Source: Bacteroidales bacterium (GTDB taxonomy: Bacteria > Bacteroidota > Bacteroidia > Bacteroidales > Bacteroidaceae). Taken from it: DNA of 63,935 nt. A program made the translations under genes and the position numbers. Position 1 is the first letter of the stretch, and every line of letters begins with the position of its first letter. Below the pieces are notes generated by a model. The model saw only the letters and a program-made list of their open reading frames with translations. It ran no database searches and was not told the DNA's origin. Of the stretch, positions 35,191-45,297 are shown piece by piece. The stretch lies in assembly GCA_030528715.1 (NCBI GenBank), contig JAUMYJ010000008.1, forward strand, positions 1 to 63,935. The letters run 5' to 3'.

Positions 35191-35688
35191 ATAAAAAAAG
35201 TTTTGCTAAGCATGGCAATGGGCGTATTGATGCTACCTGCATTCGCTCAAAAGCAAGTGACGTTGAAGTCTGGTACTATCATACCACTTCAAGCCGTAAA
35301 CAGTGTCAAGGCCGCTGATGTATCTGAAGGTCAAAGCGTAGACTTTCGTGTTAGTCAAGACATTCTTGTAGAGGGTACTATCGTTATCCCTCGTGGCACA
35401 TTAGCCAAAGGTAAAGTTGTAGAACGTAAGAAAAATTCTGTTGCTGGTACTAAGGGGCGTCTTGTTATTAGCTTAACAGGTTTAACACTAGATAATGGAG
35501 AGTCAGTTTACTTCTCAAATAGTGAAGTACGTATCTATGGTCGTAATCGTACACCAATAGCGGTAGTGGCTGCTATTTTTACATGGGGCTGGGGGATTCT
35601 TTGGCCAGGCTCTAAGGCTATGATGCCTGCGAACTACGAAGTACAAGCCACTGTAGCTTCTAATGTTACTTTAACGGTTGGAGCGTAA
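35191..35688 (+). CDS. Exported conserved protein with apparent ATA start
   Basis: From the codon ATA at 35191 the frame reads (M)KKVLLSMAMGVLMLPAFAQKQ, a textbook signal peptide cut at AFA-Q; no ATG, GTG or TTG exists at that position. The first conventional start is TTG at 35203, which would remove both lysines, and ATG at 35212 would cut deeper. The mature part (about 145 residues) is beta-rich with VTLKSGTIIPLQAVNSV, VIPRGTLAKGKVV and a C-terminal hydrophobic stretch FTWGWGILWPGSKAMMPANYEV, resembling uncharacterised Bacteroidales exported proteins. Function unknown. A strong terminator follows. Confidence 0.75.
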   Translation: MKKVLLSMAMGVLMLPAFAQKQVTLKSGTIIPLQAVNSVKAADVSEGQSVDFRVSQDILVEGTIVIPRGTLAKGKVVERKKNSVAGTKGRLVISLTGLTLDNGESVYFSNSEVRIYGRNRTPIAVVAAIFTWGWGILWPGSKAMMPANYEVQATVASNVTLTVGA

Positions 35689-35712
35689 GGCTAAGTACAC
35701 TTAGAAATGACT

Positions 35713-35759
35713 AAAGTTTTGCTGTATTTGAAGATGAAAAGGTACAGCAAAACTTTTTT
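35713..35759 (+). terminator. Terminator after the exported protein
   Basis: AAAGTTTTGCTGTA (35713-35726) and TACAGCAAAACTTT (35743-35756) are perfect 14-bp arms followed by a T-run. Confidence 0.9.
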
Positions 35760-35767
35760 CTTTATCA

Positions 35768-35799
35768 TTTGGCTGTTTCTTATTTTCTTTGTATCTTTG
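35768..35799 (+). promoter_or_regulatory. Predicted promoter of tRNA-Thr
   Basis: TTTG (35768-35771) and TATCTTTG (35792-35799) are 20 bp apart; the start site would be a few bases before the tRNA 5' end at 35810. Confidence 0.7.
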
Positions 35800-35809
35800 C
35801 ACTCGCAAT

Positions 35810-35882
35810 GCCGAAATAGCTCAGTTGGTAGAGCAATTCATTCGTAATGAATAGGTCGCCGGTTCGAGTCCGGCTTTCGGCT
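35810..35882 (+). tRNA. tRNA-Thr (anticodon CGU)
   Basis: 73 nt. Acceptor arms GCCGAAA and TTTCGGC pair perfectly, the discriminator is T, and the 3' CCA is not encoded. The D arm is GCTCAGTTGGTAGAGC, the anticodon stem ATTCA/TGAAT holds the loop TTCGTAA (anticodon CGT), and the T arm contains GGTTCGAGTCC. It decodes ACG and stands alone, with its own promoter and terminator. Confidence 0.96.
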
Positions 35883-35891
35883 CACCGAGGT

Positions 35892-35923
35892 TATTCCCAA
35901 TGCTTGTAAAAGCATTGGGAATA
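35892..35923 (+). terminator. Terminator after tRNA-Thr
   Basis: TATTCCCAATGCTT (35892-35905), loop GTAA, AAGCATTGGGAATA (35910-35923); a T-rich tract follows. It may also help the convergent ABC-F gene. Confidence 0.85.
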
Positions 35924-36037
35924 GATTTTATCTCTATTCTTTTGCTATAGTATTAGTATAAAGCACTTGCGGTGTAGTGACTATAATGCTCTACACCGCA
36001 AGTTTTAATTATAGTTTTATTGTTTTATGGCTGTTGT

Positions 36038-37690
<1,653 letters not shown>

Positions 37691-37701
37691 TTATGTGTTT
37701 A

Positions 37702-37709
37702 CAAAGTTA
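37702..37709 (-). promoter_or_regulatory. Predicted -7 element of the ABC-F gene
   Basis: The minus strand reads TAACTTTG, 38 bp before the ABC-F ATG. No clear -33 element. The 37664-37978 gap also holds repeat copy D and the promoter of the next gene. Confidence 0.5.
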
Positions 37710-37806
37710 CAAAAAAAAGCTGACATAGGCTAAGTCGACATAGATACCTCAATAACCTTTGGCAGTAGATGTAACGATGGCCGATCGCCTTGTAAGGAAT
37801 AAGGAG

Positions 37807-37890
37807 GTGTGCCGTGTCGGGATACATTTGTATCACATCTAGATACAGATATTTCACGACATGGCACACATGTATTCTGACATGGCACAA
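37807..37890. repeat. 84-bp palindrome array, copy D
   Basis: Units start at 37807, 37828, 37849 and 37870. Unit 2, TTGTATC-ACATCTA-GATACAG, is close to a perfect palindrome. The array starts GTGTGCC and ends TGGCACAA. It lies between the divergent ABC-F and small-protein promoters, 32 bp upstream of the latter's -33 element. Confidence 0.9.
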
Positions 37891-37922
37891 GCCTTTATGT
37901 GCAAAAGTGATTGTGCTGTGCC

Positions 37923-37953
37923 TTGGCTTAATGGCCAAAAACATGTAATTTTG
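37923..37953 (+). promoter_or_regulatory. Predicted promoter of the 67-residue protein gene
   Basis: TTG (37923-37925) and TAATTTTG (37946-37953) are 20 bp apart; the start site near 37960 gives a leader of about 20 nt. Confidence 0.7.
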
Positions 37954-37978
37954 TAGTCGGACTAAATAATACGATGTT

Positions 37979-38182
37979 ATGAGCGATGGTAACTTTAATC
38001 GAAACTTACTACCTTATCAAAATTATCAAAGTGGTTTGCGTGCTGGTAAAGCCATTGGCAAAACTAAGGCGATAGAGGCTCTGACACTATTGTTGGCCTC
38101 AGAAGGAAAACTGCTGAATGAGTCACAGCAGGCTGCATTGATAAGCCAATTTAAGCAACAATTAGACTTAATGCTAGGCTAA
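37979..38182 (+). CDS. Small conserved Bacteroidetes protein
   Basis: 67 residues, MSDGNFNRNLLPYQNYQSGL then RAGKAIGKTKAIEALTLLL and an amphipathic helical end. The FNRxLLPxxNYQSGxRAG opening is one I recall from small uncharacterised Bacteroidales proteins. No catalytic motif is visible. It has a full promoter of its own and ends 45 bp before a large inverted repeat, supporting a genuine single-gene unit. Confidence 0.78.
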   Translation: MSDGNFNRNLLPYQNYQSGLRAGKAIGKTKAIEALTLLLASEGKLLNESQQAALISQFKQQLDLMLG

Positions 38183-38226
38183 TAGGTGCATGCTATGGTG
38201 TCTGTCTATTAGGTGTTGTTAATATG

Positions 38227-38271
38227 TATGATGGTCGTAAGACGTGTTAAACACGTCTTACGACCATCATA
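38227..38271. terminator. 45-nt perfect inverted repeat between convergent genes
   Basis: Two 22-nt arms around one central A (38249) are perfectly complementary; the outer arm sequence begins TATGATGGTCG and the core is GACGTGTT-A-AACACGTC. It lies between the small-protein gene and the minus-strand lipoprotein gene. It probably terminates both, although it is much longer than needed and has no T-run on either side. Confidence 0.6.
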
Positions 38272-38319
38272 ACTTGTGGTGTAGCTATGTGGTAAAGTAC
38301 TTGTGCTATTTTCTTTGGT

Positions 38320-38889
38320 CTAATCTAGAGTATGTGCTGATGGTTCAAGTTCGCTGCTCTCAGGAGTGGTCAAAGACATTTCACCTGTCGGTGTAATGTT
38401 GATAGCTACGCTCTGAAAGGCTTCATCGTCAATGCCATCGGGATAGCCTATCGTGGCAATGAATTTTAGGTTATTTCCTTGATTACCAATACCTACAAGG
38501 TTGATAAGTAGACCATATTGGCGAAACTCCTCACTAAGGTAGGTGGTAAAGTCGCTTTTTTGAAATGTACGATCGAAAATCGTATTGCTGCCTGTACGTA
38601 TGTGTAGACGAATAGTGTTGTCGTAATAGCTTCTGCCTTTGATGTCAATGGGGGGCTCTGTTTCGTTGCTTGTTCGGCTACTTGTCCATACATAGCTTTG
38701 CCCTGATAGCTTAATAGGTAGGACTTTGTTGTTGTGTGTGATGGGCATCATAGCTGTGGGCTGGCTACTCGCTTCTTGAGCTGCTGTGAGGGTCTCTGTT
38801 GTGGCAGGAGTGTCTATCTTATGCTCGGCACCGCAGGCATAGAGGGTGAAAAGAGTAATAACCCCAATGGCGTAAAATGTTGTTTTCAT
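38320..38889 (-). CDS. Hypothetical lipoprotein
   Basis: 189 residues from MKTTFYAIGVITLFTLYACG, a lipoprotein signal with lipobox LYAC. The body has two blocks: SGQSYVWTSSRTSNETEPPIDI with YYDNTIRLHIRTGSN, then LINLVGIGNQGNNLKFIATIGYP; it looks like a beta-sandwich. No family recognised. An upstream in-frame ATG (38919) lies at the predicted -7 element, so the start at 38889 is chosen. Confidence 0.75.
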   Translation of the reverse strand: MKTTFYAIGVITLFTLYACGAEHKIDTPATTETLTAAQEASSQPTAMMPITHNNKVLPIKLSGQSYVWTSSRTSNETEPPIDIKGRSYYDNTIRLHIRTGSNTIFDRTFQKSDFTTYLSEEFRQYGLLINLVGIGNQGNNLKFIATIGYPDGIDDEAFQSVAINITPTGEMSLTTPESSELEPSAHTLD

Positions 38890-38916
38890 GTGGGATAAGA
38901 AATACATTGCTACATG

Positions 38917-38924
38917 CAAAGATA
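38917..38924 (-). promoter_or_regulatory. Predicted -7 element of the lipoprotein gene
   Basis: The minus strand reads TATCTTTG, 27 bp before the chosen ATG; no clear -33 TTG. Confidence 0.45.
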
Positions 38925-38999
38925 GAGAAAAATACTAGAAAATGGCGTATAGTAGCCCATTTCTTATGGTATTCATAGTGAATTGTGCGATAAAAGCTC

Positions 39000-39007
39000 T
39001 ATCTTTG
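39000..39007 (+). promoter_or_regulatory. Predicted -7 element of the C11 protease gene
   Basis: TATCTTTG on the plus strand; the start site near 39014 would leave a 44-nt leader and excludes the more upstream in-frame ATG at 38983. Confidence 0.45.
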
Positions 39008-39057
39008 TAGTTGTGGCTGCCTCTAATATGCTTGTGGGCAGTCTAAAATGTATAGAC

Positions 39058-40350
39058 ATGATGAAAAGCAACTATTTACACACCATTATTGGGTGTTTAC
39101 TTATCTTTACTACTGCTATGCTTAGCTCATGTATTGTAGATGAGCAAGTAGCCGTAAAGCGCACCGTTATTATTTATGTGTCGGCACAAAATACACTGAC
39201 CACGTGGATGAAACGTGACTCTACCGAAATTTGGGAGGGAGCTAAGCGTATGGAAAATGGCCAAAAACTTGTAGTGTTTATGGATACTCGTGAGCGTCCT
39301 GCCATATATGTATTGACTAATAAAACTGGTAATACTGCGCCAGTAGCTTATCAGTTTTCTGGTAAGGTAGATAGCTCAGACCCACGTACATTATCGACTG
39401 TTATTGCATGGGCAAAAGCAAATGCTGCTAACGATGAATATGCACTTGTGTTGGGCTCTCATGGTGACGGCTGGCTACCTTCGCTTAATACGGATTATGA
39501 GGGAGTGACTAGCGGACAGTCGGGGATACATCGGTGGGCAGGGCACAAACGCCCAGCCTCGTGGGGCATTGATAGCGAACGCTCATATTCCGACTCTAAG
39601 GTAGGCAACAAATATGGTACACAGATGAATATTGCTGACCTTGCTGCGGCTATTGAGCAAACGGGAACGAAGTTAAAATATCTATTCTTTGATGCCTGTT
39701 TGATGCAAGGCCTTGAGGTTGCCTATGATATGCGTCGTGTAGCAGAGTATATGATAGGTTCACCTATGTATATTCCAGCCGCAGGAGCTTATTATACTAA
39801 TATGGTCCCCAAAGGTTTATTTGCTGCACATCCTGTTGAGATAGCCAAGCAATACATTGCAGATGCAACAGATGCGAAAAACCCTTATGCAGATAATTAT
39901 AGTACGGTAGGCATGGTAATCTCGGTTATTGACCTTAATTATATGGACGAACTAGCCACAGCAACATACGCTGCATTGGCTCATAGTTCATTGGCTGGTA
40001 TAAGCCCAGATTTGACAGGTGTGCAGAGTTATCTTGCCTTTCGTGGATACCCCTTTTTTCATGATGCAGGTATGAGTATGTCGTGTCTCGTGTCACCAGA
40101 TAGTTATAGGGCTTGGCGTAGTGTATTTGATCGTGTTGTCGTTTATAAGGCAGCGACCAAACGTTTTATAGCTAATGCATCGTCTAATCTTTATTACGCA
40201 GTACAAGATGGCTATACAGGAGTGTCTATGTTTGTTCCACAAGAATATTACAATACAAGTGCTTCTGCCTCATCTTGGGGTAACCATAATGTGAACTTTA
40301 AAGCTACGCATTGGTATGCTGTGTCTGGTTGGAAACAGGCAGGCTGGTAG
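39058..40350 (+). CDS. Clostripain-like (C11) cysteine protease, lipoprotein
   Basis: 430 residues. A signal peptide ends in the lipobox MLSSC (Cys25), so the enzyme should be anchored in a membrane, possibly at the cell surface. The C11 catalytic pair is visible as His135 in LVLGSHGDGW and Cys214 in LFFDACLMQG; the strand YVSAQNTLTTW and the VFMDTRER region match the caspase-like fold of clan CD. C11 proteases cut after Arg or Lys and often self-process. ADLAAAIEQTG precedes the catalytic Cys as in the family. Monocistronic; ends at a 19-bp hairpin. Confidence 0.9.
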   Translation: MMKSNYLHTIIGCLLIFTTAMLSSCIVDEQVAVKRTVIIYVSAQNTLTTWMKRDSTEIWEGAKRMENGQKLVVFMDTRERPAIYVLTNKTGNTAPVAYQFSGKVDSSDPRTLSTVIAWAKANAANDEYALVLGSHGDGWLPSLNTDYEGVTSGQSGIHRWAGHKRPASWGIDSERSYSDSKVGNKYGTQMNIADLAAAIEQTGTKLKYLFFDACLMQGLEVAYDMRRVAEYMIGSPMYIPAAGAYYTNMVPKGLFAAHPVEIAKQYIADATDAKNPYADNYSTVGMVISVIDLNYMDELATATYAALAHSSLAGISPDLTGVQSYLAFRGYPFFHDAGMSMSCLVSPDSYRAWRSVFDRVVVYKAATKRFIANASSNLYYAVQDGYTGVSMFVPQEYYNTSASASSWGNHNVNFKATHWYAVSGWKQAGW

Positions 40351-40370
40351 AGGGGTATAGTGTTGATAAA

Positions 40371-40417
40371 GTAGCCCTGCTTACATCGCTATAATGATGC
40401 GATGTAAGCAGGGCTAC
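40371..40417. terminator. Bidirectional terminator, C11 gene / TPR gene
   Basis: GTAGCCCTGCTTACATCGC (40371-40389) and its exact complement (40399-40417) give a 19-bp stem with a 9-nt loop between convergent genes. Confidence 0.85.
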
Positions 40418-40425
40418 ATACTTCG

Positions 40426-41667
40426 TTAATGATTTTCTTCTAAGTCTTGGAGCTCTTGTCCGAGGTTTAGGTTGTAGTAAATCGTATAGAGTAGGGGATA
40501 CCATAGTTCGCGCTGCTCTTTACGTCTCTGGCGATAAATTTCTAACGATGGACGAGCTGCTGCATAAAGTGCGTTTCGAGCTTTAAGATTTTTTTGACGT
40601 TCTGCAAGGCGTAAGGCATTATTGGGCAGAGATTCGGCTTGCATATAATAGCTATATCCAATATTGTAATAGGCGTCTACAAAAATACTATCGTTGGCAC
40701 TATCGCTGGCTAACACCTGTTCGGAGAACGTTATACACTCTTTATAGCGTTGTAGTTTGAGTAAAGCTACTGACTTAACATAGAGATAGAGTGATTGTTT
40801 AGGGTAATGCATCGTGAGTGAGTCGGCCATTTGTAGTACCTGTGTGTAGTGGCCTTGCGCAAGATAAGCATCTGATAAGTGGCTAAAAAAGTAGGTGTCT
40901 TGGGGGTAAAGTGTAAGTGCTTCTTGTAGTGTGTTGATGTATTGTGTTGTATCGGCAGCATGGTATAGTACATTTGCAAGCAAGCGATAGGTCATAATAC
41001 GATGTGTAGTATCTGCAAGTGCTAGTTGACCATAATATAGCGTTTGTGATAGACTATCAAGTACGGCGTAGGTATGTGCAGCAATATAGGCAGTGCTAGA
41101 TAAAGGCTGGGTGTACTTAAACTTACCATAGGCTTGGAATAGCGGAGACTCGTTGAGTGTGAAGTAGCGTGCAAAAAAGCGTGCTGCTTGATGATGATCC
41201 TGCTTATTGTAGTGAAAGATAGCAGCAGAACTGAGGTTGGTTGCAATACGTGATAGCTTACTATGGTTAGTGGGGCTATGTTGTATCTTGGCTCGTCCAC
41301 GATCGTCGGGCTGCGTTTCGAGAGCATAGCACCGAGCAGCATAAGTACTCATACCATAGATTGCATTAAAGTACCGCACGGTATCGTAGCTGCGTTTAAG
41401 GTAATTTAGCTCATTCTCACGTTCAAACTGTTTGGTATAGAGGTCAAAGCCATATTGTGCTAGCTGTACTTTATCTTGTATCTTGACAATGGTGCTATCA
41501 CTTTCAAGTTCAGACACGAGACGAATAGCTGCATCAAGGTTTTGTCCCGTCTTGATAGCAGCTTTGAGAGAGCGAAACTTTTTGTTGGCTTTTGCAACTG
41601 GTGTGCAATAGATTGCAGTAATCAGCACTAGACTGACGAAAGCAAAAAGGCGTGTGTATGTAGCCAT
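40426..41667 (-). CDS. Exported TPR protein
   Basis: 413 residues from MATYTRLFAFVSLVLITAIY, a signal peptide. The rest is helical with TPR-like repeats, clearest near residues 225-330 (LANVLYHAADTTQYINTLQEALTLYPQDT and FSHLSDAYLAQGHYTQVLQMADSLTMHYP). No catalytic motif. An ATG six codons upstream (41685) lies at the edge of the aspS terminator hairpin, so the downstream ATG is preferred. A separate transcript or readthrough from aspS are both possible. Confidence 0.82.
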   Translation of the reverse strand: MATYTRLFAFVSLVLITAIYCTPVAKANKKFRSLKAAIKTGQNLDAAIRLVSELESDSTIVKIQDKVQLAQYGFDLYTKQFERENELNYLKRSYDTVRYFNAIYGMSTYAARCYALETQPDDRGRAKIQHSPTNHSKLSRIATNLSSAAIFHYNKQDHHQAARFFARYFTLNESPLFQAYGKFKYTQPLSSTAYIAAHTYAVLDSLSQTLYYGQLALADTTHRIMTYRLLANVLYHAADTTQYINTLQEALTLYPQDTYFFSHLSDAYLAQGHYTQVLQMADSLTMHYPKQSLYLYVKSVALLKLQRYKECITFSEQVLASDSANDSIFVDAYYNIGYSYYMQAESLPNNALRLAERQKNLKARNALYAAARPSLEIYRQRRKEQRELWYPLLYTIYYNLNLGQELQDLEENH

Positions 41668-41685
41668 AAGAGTATGTAAAAACAT

Positions 41686-41729
41686 AGCGTGCCTACCCTA
41701 AGCTAGGAAAGCCAAGGCAGAGGCACGCT
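41686..41729 (-). terminator. Terminator after aspS
   Basis: AGCGTGCCT (41686-41694) and AGGCACGCT (41721-41729) pair; on the minus strand the hairpin is followed by ATGTTTTTAC. Confidence 0.65.
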
Positions 41730-41752
41730 GATGAAAAGATAGGAGAAATATC

Positions 41753-43516
41753 TTATTTTTTCTCTATGAGGTTAAGGCAGAGTTCATCAAGCTGAGCTGG
41801 TGCCAACTGCGAGGGCGCATCAAGCATCACGTCACGGCCAGAGTTATTTTTGGGGAAAGCTATCACATCGCGTATGCTATCCAAGCCTGCAAAAAGTGAT
41901 ACGAAGCGATCTAAACCATAGGCTAAGCCACCATGAGGTGGCGCACCATACTTGAAAGCATTCATGAGGAAGCCAAATTGTGCCTGAGCTTCTTCGGGTG
42001 TAAACGATAGCAAATTAAATATCTTTTGTTGTAGCTCGCTATCGAAGATACGGATAGAACCACCGCCTACTTCGACACCATTGCATACCATGTCGTAAGC
42101 GTTAGCACGTACTTGTTCGGGAGCCGTGTCTAGCAAATGGTAATCCTCTTGTTTAGGAGCAGTAAATGGGTGGTGCATGGCATAGAGGCGTTGTGTTTCT
42201 TCATCCCACTCAAACATAGGAAAGTCCACTACCCACAAAAGAGCAAACGTGTTCTTATCACGCAGGCCTAAACGCTCGCCCATCTCTAAGCGTAGCTCAC
42301 AGAGTTGCTTGCGCGTTTTCATGGCATTATCGCCACTTAGGATGAGAATGAGGTCACCGGGTTTAGCATTCATTGTCTTGACAAGCTCAGCTAGAATAGC
42401 CTCATCGTAGAATTTTGTTAAGGCTGACTTCACGCTACCATCTTCATTTATGCTGGCATATACCATACCCTTAGCACCAATTTGTGGGCTTTTAACGAAG
42501 TCGGTTAACTGGTCTATTTGTTTACGTGTGTAGCAGCTACCACAACCAGTAGCACAGATTCCCCCAATGTAGTTGGCATCGTTGAATACGGCAAACTCTC
42601 CCGTCCCACGTAGGAGGTTAGCTAACTCTACAAACTCCATACCAAAGCGCATGTCTGGCTTGTCTGAACCGAAGCGACGCATGGCTTCTGCCCATGGCAT
42701 ACGCAAGAAAGGTTTTGTGAGCTCTACGCCTCGTAGTGTCTTAAATAGGTGTTTAGTAAGCCCTTCAAAGGTGTTGATAACATCGTCTTGATCAACAAAA
42801 CTCATCTCACAATCTATCTGTGTAAACTCTGGCTGACGGTCGGCACGCAAGTCTTCGTCACGGAAGCATTTTACGATTTGGAAATAGCGGTCTATCCCTC
42901 CTACCATGAGTAATTGCTTCAAAATCTGTGGGCTTTGAGGTAGTGCATAAAACTGTCCAGGGTTCATACGTGAAGGAACTACAAAGTCGCGAGCTCCTTC
43001 GGGAGTAGAACCTACGAGCACAGGAGTTTCTACCTCTAAAAAGCCTTGTTGGTCAAGATAGCTACGTGTTTCGAGGCAAAATTTATGGCGTAATTCGAGG
43101 TTACTGCGCACGGGATTACGACGAATATCAAGGTAGCGATATTTCATACGCAGCTCATCTCCGCCATCAGTATTATCTTCTATTGTGAATGGAGGTGTCT
43201 CGGCTGTATTGAGTACTACGAGTTGCGTCACAATAATTTCTATATCTCCCGTAGGAAGTTTGTCATTTTTACTATAACGTTCATTGACAACTCCCTTGAC
43301 TTGGATCACATATTCACGGCCAATTTCATTGGCTCGTGCGCAGAGTGAAGCGTCGGTCTCTTCGTTGAACACCAATTGTGTGATGCCATAGCGGTCACGT
43401 AGGTCGATAAAGGTCATACCGCCCATTTTACGTACACGCTGCACCCAACCTGCTAAGGTTACGTTTTCATTGACGTGTTGGAGGCGAAGTTCGCCACAAG
43501 TTTTATCTCTGTACAT
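41753..43516 (-). CDS. aspS: Aspartyl-tRNA synthetase
   Basis: Class II synthetase charging tRNA-Asp. 587 residues with the N-terminal OB-fold anticodon domain (about 15-105, [23 protein letters not shown]), class II motif 2 in [18 protein letters not shown] (about 218-235), the bacterial GAD insertion (about 300-410) and motif 3 in [16 protein letters not shown] near the C-terminus. Last gene of the ileS-TraR-lspA-DUF4296-small protein-aspS series. Confidence 0.97.
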   Translation of the reverse strand: MYRDKTCGELRLQHVNENVTLAGWVQRVRKMGGMTFIDLRDRYGITQLVFNEETDASLCARANEIGREYVIQVKGVVNERYSKNDKLPTGDIEIIVTQLVVLNTAETPPFTIEDNTDGGDELRMKYRYLDIRRNPVRSNLELRHKFCLETRSYLDQQGFLEVETPVLVGSTPEGARDFVVPSRMNPGQFYALPQSPQILKQLLMVGGIDRYFQIVKCFRDEDLRADRQPEFTQIDCEMSFVDQDDVINTFEGLTKHLFKTLRGVELTKPFLRMPWAEAMRRFGSDKPDMRFGMEFVELANLLRGTGEFAVFNDANYIGGICATGCGSCYTRKQIDQLTDFVKSPQIGAKGMVYASINEDGSVKSALTKFYDEAILAELVKTMNAKPGDLILILSGDNAMKTRKQLCELRLEMGERLGLRDKNTFALLWVVDFPMFEWDEETQRLYAMHHPFTAPKQEDYHLLDTAPEQVRANAYDMVCNGVEVGGGSIRIFDSELQQKIFNLLSFTPEEAQAQFGFLMNAFKYGAPPHGGLAYGLDRFVSLFAGLDSIRDVIAFPKNNSGRDVMLDAPSQLAPAQLDELCLNLIEKK

Positions 43517-43546
43517 ATCTTGATATATAGCTTGTTCTAAAAAAGT

Positions 43547-43732
43547 CTATTGAAGAGGGCCTTTGAGCGTCCAGTCTTTAGGCTGCCATTCTACAAAAGC
43601 TAACTCATGGGTCAGTGGCTCATAGCTTAGTACATCTCCATTGTTAGCAAGTGTCAAAACTTGACGTGTGAGTATACTACCATTAGGTAAGTGCAGACGT
43701 AGCACTGCAATGCGCTTAGGGTGTTGTGACAT
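43547..43732 (-). CDS. Small conserved protein before aspS
   Basis: 61 residues. The pattern LPNGSILTRQVLTLANNGDVLSYEPLTHELAFVEW is one I recall in small uncharacterised Bacteroidales proteins next to lspA or DUF4296 genes. Predicted beta-rich, cytoplasmic, no signal. It lies 26 bp after DUF4296 and 30 bp before aspS. Confidence 0.75.
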   Translation of the reverse strand: MSQHPKRIAVLRLHLPNGSILTRQVLTLANNGDVLSYEPLTHELAFVEWQPKDWTLKGPLQ

Positions 43733-43758
43733 ATTACATTGGTCATGTATTATCTAGC

Positions 43759-44607
43759 CTAAATGCTATCGGTAGCTATTTGTGTGCTGCTATCTTTGGT
43801 GAGGCTATCGGCGGCAGAGTCAGGCAAAGCTATACCGCTATTAGGTAAAGCCTGGTGCTTGTAGCGTACGAGTGCCAAGTTACTAATTAGACATAATTTG
43901 TTGCTATTGTCTATGGCTTCATCAAGGTAAACGTGCCCATACACTTCTTTGGTAGGACGGTTACCTACAATGAGTGTTAAGAGTTGCTGTCCATTGCCAT
44001 ATATACGATTGACACTAGTAGCAATCGAGTCATTGTCGTAGCGAATGGCTAAAAGTACGATGGCAGACTTGTTGCCACTTGAATATATAAAGTCGCTATT
44101 AAAGCGCCACTCGATTTTATCTTGACTGTGGAGTGTTGTATCTGTGGAGAGGGTAAAGTGTAGCGTGTTGTTATAGCTTGATGGGGATAACCAATAAACT
44201 GAACGGCCAGTCCAAATGTTGGCAGTATCTCCAAATGTTGCAAACGTAGCTATCTCAGAGGAATGATTAAAAGAAGTACCGAGTCTTTGGTCTAAGCGCT
44301 CGTTGATGGTGTTGTATATCTCATAAAACTCCTCGTTATTACGACTATACCATAGTAATGATGTGTCAAAAGTAGCTTGGCTGATACCATGCTTCGCGAG
44401 CACCATATTGGCGTAGTCCTCTTGGCTTAGCGTATCGCTTGCCTGTTGATGTTTGGCTATGGCCTGTGCGAGATGGTAGTCATAAAGCACTTCTGCCATT
44501 TTGTTACGTGTAAGTATAGCCTCATCAGGTTGCTGGCTACATGTCCCAATACCTAAAAGCGAGCCAATAGTTAGGCTTATATAAATAGGTTTTTTGCTTA
44601 TAACCAT
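43759..44607 (-). CDS. DUF4296 lipoprotein
   Basis: 282 residues. The signal ends in GIGTC, a lipobox, so it is a probable lipoprotein. The DUF4296 domain (about 28-115) is recognised from NKMAEVLYDYHLAQAI and ANMVLAKHGISQATFDTSLLWYSRNNEEFYEIYNTI. The C-terminal half is a beta-rich region without assignment. It sits 14 bp after lspA, whose product would process its own signal peptide. Function unknown. Confidence 0.85.
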   Translation of the reverse strand: MVISKKPIYISLTIGSLLGIGTCSQQPDEAILTRNKMAEVLYDYHLAQAIAKHQQASDTLSQEDYANMVLAKHGISQATFDTSLLWYSRNNEEFYEIYNTINERLDQRLGTSFNHSSEIATFATFGDTANIWTGRSVYWLSPSSYNNTLHFTLSTDTTLHSQDKIEWRFNSDFIYSSGNKSAIVLLAIRYDNDSIATSVNRIYGNGQQLLTLIVGNRPTKEVYGHVYLDEAIDNSNKLCLISNLALVRYKHQALPNSGIALPDSAADSLTKDSSTQIATDSI

Positions 44608-44621
44608 ATCAATATATAGGA

Positions 44622-45275
44622 CTATACAGCATCTACTTCTCCGCTGGGGGCTTTCTTTTCTAAATCTTCACTCAGCTGTTTGCGACAAAAGAGGGCGATA
44701 AAGATGGCGCCACAGCTGATAGCAGCATCAGCTAAGTTGAAAATAGGGCTAAAAAACACAAAGCGTTCCCCTCCTTTTATAGGTACCCATCCAGGGAGTG
44801 TCGTATCTATGATGGGGAAGTAGAACATGTCTACGACATGTCCTGACAAAAAGCCAGCATAACCTTCACCTATTGGTACAACCTCTGCTAGGGCATACGG
44901 AGTAGACGCAGTGAAGATGAGGCCATAAAAGCAATTGTCTATTACATTACCCAAAGCCCCTGCAAGCACTAAAGCGATACATACTATATAGAGCAAAGGG
45001 CGCATCGTACGCACTAAGCGAACGAGGTAGATGGTCAATAAACTGATAGCAATCAAACGAAAAAGTGTCAAGTATTCCGTACTTATAAAGTCGAAGCTAA
45101 ATGCCATTCCGTCATTTTCCGTAAATAGTAAATAGGCCCAATCGCTAGCAAGACAGATGCGCTCATACATTAGCATTGAGGTCTTTACCCATATTTTGAG
45201 CATTTGGTCGGCAATAATAGTCAGCAAAATAGTGCTTGCTGCTATTATTGCCGTATGCTTACGACTTATTTTCAT
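44622..45275 (-). CDS. lspA: Lipoprotein signal peptidase (signal peptidase II)
   Basis: Membrane aspartic protease that cuts the signal peptide of lipidated prolipoproteins. 217 residues with four membrane helices. The catalytic aspartates are Asp113 in GALGNVIDN and Asp183 in IFNLADAAI; Asp23 in IADQMLKIWV is also conserved. The protein has a loop insertion between helices 3 and 4 (about 125-170), common in Bacteroidetes, making it longer than the 160-170 residues of E. coli. Its many likely clients in this window are the lipobox proteins. Confidence 0.95.
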   Translation of the reverse strand: MKISRKHTAIIAASTILLTIIADQMLKIWVKTSMLMYERICLASDWAYLLFTENDGMAFSFDFISTEYLTLFRLIAISLLTIYLVRLVRTMRPLLYIVCIALVLAGALGNVIDNCFYGLIFTASTPYALAEVVPIGEGYAGFLSGHVVDMFYFPIIDTTLPGWVPIKGGERFVFFSPIFNLADAAISCGAIFIALFCRKQLSEDLEKKAPSGEVDAV

Positions 45276-45297
45276 TCGTTTATGCTATTGGTTTAAT

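Noticed and set aside
37699-37944. 81-codon minus-strand ORF
   Set aside because: Covers repeat copy D and the promoter region; no family likeness.
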